Source of the DNA: Siphonodentalium dalli
Taxonomy: Eukaryota; Mollusca; Scaphopoda; Gadilida; Siphonodentaliidae
DNA: 64,000 nucleotides
Reading direction: 5' to 3'
NCBI GenBank assembly: GCA_032622095.1
Contig: CP136066.1
Span: 227,174,961 to 227,238,960 of the forward strand
The translations under genes and the position numbers were made by a program. Positions 58,520 through 64,000 of the stretch are shown in pieces. Every line of letters begins with the position of its first letter. Position 1 is the stretch's first letter. Below the pieces are notes generated by a model. That model had not been told where the DNA came from, did no database searches, and saw nothing but the letters and a program-made list of their open reading frames with translations.

Positions 58520-58529
58520 ACATTGTTGT

Positions 58530-58990
58530 TATTGCTTTATTGTTTCTGTTGTTGTTGTTGTTGTTGTTTTTGTTGCTGTCGTTGATGATGACTAGGATGA
58601 TTATGATGTATACGACTACGGTGATGGCGATGCCGGTGACGATGGATCTCACGACGATGACAACGGAGATGGAGATGACGATAATGATGATGAAAAATGG
58701 TGATGATGATCACGATGATGATGTAAATATGGTCACTGACGATGCTGAGAGTGATCATCATGATGATGATGATGGTGATGCTGATGAGGATAATGATGAT
58801 GATGATGATGATGGTGGTGTGGTGGTGATGTCGAGTATATGTGATGATGATGATGATGTTGATGATGATGGTGATGATGATGTCCATGATAATGATGATG
58901 ATGATGGTGGTGTGAAGTACATATGATGGTGGCAAAGATGATGATGATTATGGTGACTATGTTGATTACGGTGGTGGTTGAGAAAATGAG
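58530..58990. repeat. GTT/GAT microsatellite
   Basis: (TTG)n at 58543-58580 passes into GATGAT-rich sequence to 58990. The composition is like the 27.8-30.5 kb satellite but without its 87-bp order. All open frames across it are artefacts. Confidence 0.9.
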
Positions 58991-59221
58991 AGTGGTAGTG
59001 GTTGAAAATGCTGCTGATATGAGCACGGATTTGCTCTACAAAAGTCACTAAGTATTTATACCCAGTCATACTGATCCGGCTGCATGTCAACCGGAGAGTC
59101 TATGTATATTATGTACATACATGCATATTCCATGTTTCACCCTATTTATCTTTTGTATACTATCTCCATTATATGTCTCAATATCCATTTATGTATTCTG
59201 GATCAGAGAATAAAGCATATA

Positions 59222-59390
59222 CATTGGGCAATATATATATATCTCGGAAACGGGTGGAGCTATCGAAATTTGGTATGTGAGTGTATCTTGCCCCGGATAC
59301 GAATTTTATCGGGTTGCCGAGCCCGTGCGACGCCAGATTCGCGCATGCGCATACCAGATCTCGGAAACGGGTGGAGCTGCTTTCAGTATT
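59222..59390 (+). repeat. Isolated copy of the 122-bp unit
   Basis: 'tctcggaaacgggtggagct', 'tatcttgccccggatacga' and 'ttatcgggttgccgagccc' match the tandem array at 61025-61440. Confidence 0.8.
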
Positions 59391-59989
59391 AGGCAGACAA
59401 TGACCCTAGTACCATCATTAGGCAGACATATATTAAAAACTTTAAAACTGCTCAATTTTAAACACTCTTTCTCTAGTTTTGTTCTAAATGTGACCACCAA
59501 GCTATAATCGATGGGAATTTGTGATTCCTCAAGTAATATGAAATATACAAATTCTCAGGTCTGCCTAATGCTAGGAGGACCACTGACCATCATTAGTATA
59601 TTAGTATGATAATTAATGAGCGTGTGTGTATGAGGCGCGTTTATATACTTGAGTGGAAATCAAATCGGGTTAAACTGGCGGATTTTTACGGACGAAATTT
59701 TATGCATAGGGTATCTCGGTATCCGCTGGGCCGATTTCCCGGTATCCGCTGGGCCGATTTCCACCATTTTTGGGGTGTTGGTGTTTGACCCCACCTGACC
59801 TTCAAAATGGTCAATTCAAGGTCAAATCGGGTAAAACCGGATGGATTTCGACGGGTACTTTTGTGGGGTACTTTTGTTCGGGCACTGTGTTTTGGACGGG
59901 TCAAATTGTTACCCCACTTGACCTTGGCCTTCAAAATAGACAATTCAAGGTCAAACCCGGACGAAGTCGGGTCACCTTCGCAAATATAG

Positions 59990-59993
59990 ATAT

Positions 59994-60045
<52 letters not shown>
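59990..60045. repeat. (TA)n microsatellite at the array's left edge
   Basis: About 45 bp of pure (TA)n between a degenerated unit end (hairpin at 59958-59973, CTAG lost) and the first full unit start. A shorter (TA)n lies at 60831-60842 in the corresponding place. Confidence 0.9.
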
Positions 60046-60047
<2 letters not shown>

Positions 60048-62730
60048 ATTATATATTTTGGAAGATCTGTGTGTGTGTTTGTGTGTGTCTGTGTGTGTGT
60101 TCGCGATGAACTCGAAAACGGCCGACCCGATTTCGATGAAACTTGGTATGTGGGGGTATTTTCGGCCGTGGGGTGACATGGGCCTATTAATTTGTCCGTG
60201 CGACGTGACCTTGACCTTGAAATCGGGTCATTTCAAGGTCAAACGCCCGAATATCACGGGATTTCGATGAAACTTGGTATGTGGGGGTATCTTCGGCCGG
60301 GGAGTGGCATAAGCCTATTAATTTGCCCGTGCGACGTGATCTTGACCTTGAAATCGGGTCAATTCAAGGTCAATTCGCCAATTTTGATGGGATTTCGACG
60401 AAATTTGATACATGGGGTTACTGTTGTCCACTGTGTGTTTTGGACGGGTCATATCGTGACCCCACTTGACCTTGATATTCAAAATGGACAATTCAAGGTC
60501 AAAGCCCGGACGAAGTCCGGGTCACCTTCTAGCTTCAAGGTCAAATCGCCAATTTTGATGGGATTTCGACGAAATTTGATACGTGGGGTTACTTTTGTCC
60601 ACTGATTGTTTTGAACGGGTCCAATCGTGACCCCGACCAGACCTTAACCTTCAACATGATCAATTCGAGGTCAAATCGGGTAAAACGGATGGATTTCGAC
60701 GGGCACGTTTGTCGGGTGCTTTTGTCCGGGCAGTGTTTTTGGACTGGTCAAATCGTGACCCCACTTGACCTTGACCTTCAAAATGGACAATTCAAGGTCA
60801 AAGCCCGGACGAAGTCGGGTCACCTTCTAGTATATATATATATCTCATATATATTTTGAAGACCTCTGTTTGTCTGTCTGTCTGTATGTTTGTCTGTCAT
60901 TAATACAAATCTACGATTCTCGACCGATCGGGACGAAACTTGGTACGTGTGTGTAGTTTGACCAGGCGGTGGACGTTGTCGTATTGGCGAGCCCGTGCGG
61001 CGCCCGTGCAGCGCATGCGCAGACGAGATCTCGGAAACGGGTGGAGCCATCGACTTGAAATTTGCTATGTGAATGTATCTTGCCCCGGATACGAATTTTA
61101 TCGGGTTGCCGAGCCAGTGCGACGCCTGCTTCACGCATGCGCAGACGAGATATCAGAAACGGGTGGAGCTATCGACTTGAAATTTGGTATGTGAATGTAC
61201 CTTGCCCCGGATACGAATTTTATCGGGTCGCCGAGCCCGTGCGACGCCAGCTTCACGCATGCGCAGACGAGATCTCGGAAACGGGTGGAGCTATCGACTT
61301 GAAATTTGGTATGTGAATGTATCTTGCCCCGGATACGAATTTTATCGGGTCGCCGAGCCCGTGCGACGCCAGCTTCGCGCATGCGCAGACCAGATATCGG
61401 AAACGGGTGGAGCTATCGACTTGAAATTCGGTTTTTGAATAGCCCGGACAACGTCGGGCTCATCGGCTAGTCTATTATATATTTTGGAAGATCTGTTTGT
61501 GTGTGTGTGTGTCTGTGTGTTCGCGATGAACTCGAAAACGGCCGACCCGATTTCGATGAAACTTGGTATGTGGGGGTATTTTCGGCCGGGGGTGGCATGG
61601 GCCTATTAATTTGTTCGTGCAACGTGACCTTGATCTTGAAATCGGGTCATTTTAAGGTCAAACGCCCGAATATCACGGGATTTCGATGAAACTTGGTATG
61701 TGGGGGTACATTCGGCCGGGGAGTGGCATAGGCCTATTGATTTGCCCGTGCGACGTGACCTTGACATCGGGTCATTTCAAGGTCAAACGCCCGAATATCA
61801 CGGGATTTCGATGAAAATTGGTATGTGGGGGTACTTTCGTATGGGGAGTCTCATAAGCATATTCATTTGCCCGTGCGACGTGACCATGATCTTGAAATCG
61901 GGTCAATTCAAGGTCAAACCGCCAATTTTGATGGGATTTCCACGAAATTGTATACATATGGTTACTTTTGTCCACTGAGTGTTTTGGACGGGTCAAATCG
62001 TGACCCCGACCTGACCTTGACCTTCAAAATGATAAATCCAAGGTCAAATCGAGTAACACAGGATGGATTTGTCCGGGCACGTTTGTCGGGTACTTTTGTC
62101 CGGGCAGTGTTTTGGACCCCACTTGACCTTGACCTTCAAAATGGACAATTCAAGGTCAAAGCCCGGACGAAGTCGGGTCACCTTCTAGTCTATTATATAT
62201 TTTGGAAGATCTGTTTGTTTGTTTGTGTGTGTGTGTGTGTGTAATCGATGAACTCGAAAACGGCCGACCCGATTTCGATGAAACTTGGTATGTGGGGGTA
62301 TTTTCGGGTCAGGAGTAACATAGGCCTATTGATTTTCAGATCCGAGGTCAACTTTTCACGTGCCGAGGTCAAATCTGTTTTTACGCTGTGTTACGGGACT
62401 TTCATTTGAGTTCGGTGCTTACAAATCGATTCGAAACAGCGCGAATAATAAAATGCCAGTCATAATAATGACACTGTGAGAATATTTCGTGTTTCCTCTT
62501 TCCAACGATATATAATGCGTATGTATCCGTTTTAGTTATCTGCCTCCTCAATTATCAAGAAGTGGTGGTACTATCTTCCATCAGGATAAAAACAATGCGT
62601 AACTTCTATGACGTCGTTAGAGGTCATAACGTTAGATCACGTTAACGCTTAACCGGCCGATGCATTTGACTGTTTCAGACGTCTTGGCGATATCTCGGGC
62701 ACCGATGGTAATTTATCTTTACGTTGAAAC
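60045..62730 (+). mobile_element. Head-to-tail array of Helitron-like non-autonomous units
   Basis: Unit starts: TCTATTATATATTTTGGAAG at 60045, 61471 and 62189, with a variant at 60843. Unit ends: a GC hairpin (CCCGGACGAAGTCSGGG or close) then 8-10 bases and CTAG, at 60827-60830, 61467-61470 and 62185-62188. An extra internal end with a perfect hairpin (60505-60521) has CTAG at 60529-60532. Units at 61470/61471 and 62188/62189 join with no spacer (CTAG then TC). TC at the 5' end, a hairpin plus CTRR at the 3' end and no target duplication are the hallmarks of Helitrons. No Rep/helicase is encoded. The text inside is itself repetitive ('gacccgatttcgatgaaact', 'tggtatgtgggggta'). Confidence 0.7.
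61025..61440 (+). repeat. 122-bp tandem array
   Basis: Units start at 61025, 61147, 61269 and 61391 (constant 122 bp), beginning GAGATCTCGGAAACGGGTGG. Since 122 is not a multiple of 3, the frame shifts per unit; the overlapping 84-residue frames are artefacts. Confidence 0.9.
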
Positions 62731-62910
62731 TTGATAATTAATGAGCGTGTGTGTATGAGGCGCGTTTATATACTTGAGTGGAAATCAAATCGGGTTAAAC
62801 TGGCGGATTTTTACGGACGAAATTTGATGCATAGGGTATCTCGGTATCCGCTGGGCCGATTTCCCGGTATCCGCTGGGCCGATTTCCACCATTTTTGGGG
62901 TGTTGTTGTT

Positions 62911-64000
62911 TGGATTGGATTGGATTGTTTATTTGCACAAATTAAATACATAATACACAAACATAATAATATATCTTTCAAATTTGCACAGGAGCGGCAT
63001 GGCCAATGCAGGCCGTCTTCCTGTCGCCCCTTATACATAATAGAGAATAAGCAAATGGCGATCATATTGTTGTGTGACAATCGAGATGTTGCATGAGGGT
63101 CAGCTGTTGAAATAATGTGTTGTTAAAATTTTGGGGTTGTGTTTTATATATCCAACTTTGTTCGGGCAGATATGATTAAATAAATGTCTATACAATTATA
63201 TGTCCATGGATATGTGCCCATAAATGGTGAGTAATCCAGGGTTACGGCACGTAATGAGGACACGTCTCTTAAGCGCAATCATACATAATACATGTATACA
63301 TATTGTTCCAATTACTTTCTACAATCTCGGCATTCCGCGTTGTCACAAGTTACTGAGCTATTATAGTGTGATTGCACATTTGTACGTATGGAAGATTTAA
63401 AGATGGTTCTGCTAGCTGCAAATCTGTGTGCTGTGTCCAAGCAGTTCCACACATACGGAAATGAGTATCTCGGTAGAATTTGAGAGAAATTCGTCCTTGG
63501 AATTGTAGTAGCCAAGTTGCCGGACTGTCGTGTTGTTGATATTGGTGTATACTTAAATAAACTTTCGAAAGACGGGGGAAGATATTTGTTTTTCCAATCA
63601 TATATGAACAATGCGATTTGAAGATGATACAGGTCATAGAATTTTTTGAGTTTTAAACAACGGCTCTGTATGACTGCGATATCTTTTGTTGCATAATATC
63701 CGGACTGCTTTTTTCTGTAGCCGAAAAAGAGACCCTGATGCTGAAACGTGTCCCCAGATTATTATTCCGTACAGGAGATGACTGTGAATTAAGGAGAAGT
63801 ACAGAGTTTTTAGTGCACTTTTGGGGAGGAATCGTTTGGCTTTACCTAGACAGTATATTGCATGTGATATTTTTCTGGTTAGCATTGATATGTGGTACTT
63901 AAAAGTAAGATTTTCGTCAATGATTATGCCAAGGAATTTAAGTGATTTTTCTTGGTTTTGATTACTTACACGAACTAGTTCCTTTTTATTCAATTTAATT
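62911..64000 (-). mobile_element. CR1/jockey-like LINE, 3' part, runs off the window
   Basis: Minus strand: coding region (to 63312), about 400 bp of 3' UTR, then 'caaataaacaatccaatcca' ending in a short ATCCA repeat at 62911-62930. This tail of short repeats rather than poly(A) is typical of CR1/L2-type LINEs. It sits directly after the right copy of the 180-bp direct repeat, so it postdates it. Confidence 0.75.
63312..63993 (-). pseudogene. LINE RT C-terminal (thumb and tail) region, one frameshift
   Basis: 63993-63637 reads KSLKFLGIIIDENLTFKYHI, KISHAIYCLGKAKRFLP, TLYFSLIHSHLLYGIIIWG and KKAVRILCNKRYRSHTEPLF, the post-RT region of CR1/jockey-type elements. A frameshift near 63650 moves the reading to the frame continuing FYDLYHLQIALF, then NKYLPPSFESLF and the Cys-rich end CDNAECRDCRK. 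The RT core itself lies beyond 64000. It is distinct from the NHRLPIETG family elsewhere in the window. Confidence 0.8.

Larger units (their letters stand above)
59606..62908 (+). repeat. 180-bp direct repeat bracketing the Helitron-like array
   Basis: 59606-59788 and 62730-62908 are almost identical, from 'gataattaatgagcgtgtgt' to 'ccaccatttttggggtgttg'. Each has an internal duplication of 'ccggtatccgctgggccgattt'. The 3.1 kb between is the repeat array, so the bracketing copies may mark a tandem duplication of a larger unit. Confidence 0.85.

Noticed and set aside
60940-61438. Overlapping 84-residue repeated ORFs with a CxC-like pattern
   Set aside because: Produced by the 122-bp tandem unit; each frame simply shifts into the next unit.

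Overview
This window looks like a repeat-dense stretch of an invertebrate metazoan nuclear genome. It has no bacterial gene organisation. It carries non-LTR retrotransposon (LINE) remnants of one recurring family, an intact KIAA1958-like/Crypton-type tyrosine recombinase ORF, hAT-, PIF/Harbinger-, piggyBac-like and Helitron-like elements, long satellite arrays, and only two or three plausible protein-coding units. This mix is common in marine invertebrates (lophotrochozoans, amphioxus, hemichordates). The sequence alone does not let me name the species.

Layout. 1-9.2 kb is non-coding. It holds an inverted repeat (769-1648), a 1.33 kb transposon inserted in a 48-bp tandem repeat (5567-6896), which carries a long foldback and an array of TTAAGCGC palindromes, and a TTAA-flanked MITE (7915-8139). 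9.26-10.87 kb is the intact recombinase gene. 11.6-13.4 kb is a cluster of TTAA-flanked MITEs, one expanded into a 99-bp satellite. 13.42-14.76 kb (minus) encodes a secreted cysteine-rich repeat protein, with a 335-bp polypurine tract directly upstream. 15.4-21.8 kb holds a large inverted duplication, a 745-bp tandem duplication between 54-bp inverted repeats, and scattered copies of the same repeat family.

24.4-27.8 kb is a plus-strand LINE broken by a hairpin MITE, by a hAT element with a perfect 8-bp target duplication, and by an opposite-strand LINE tail. It ends in a 2.6 kb GAT-type satellite (to 30.5 kb). 31.2-34.9 kb is a TIR-flanked composite of minisatellite and smaller elements. 36.5-37.1 kb holds a near-perfect 170-bp palindrome and a hairpin element that recurs at 48.9 kb. 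Two 480-bp TTAA MITE copies lie at 39.5 and 50.0 kb. A TIR/TAA-flanked PIF/Harbinger-like element (40.8-43.9 kb) abuts a second TIR element (43.9-45.4 kb), followed by a 2.8 kb TIR element (45.7-48.5 kb). 51.8-52.2 kb has the signals of a host terminal exon encoding an acidic, serine-rich C-terminus.

54.6-58.5 kb holds two oppositely oriented LINE remnants. 59.6-62.9 kb is a head-to-tail array of Helitron-like units rich in TCAAGGTCA motifs, bracketed by a 180-bp direct repeat. The window ends inside a minus-strand CR1/jockey-type LINE.

How it fits together. Most of the sequence records successive transposition, with several insertion events readable to the base from target-site duplications. 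The only clearly intact ORFs are the recombinase and the cysteine-rich secreted protein. All assignments are from reading the sequence; no database search was run.
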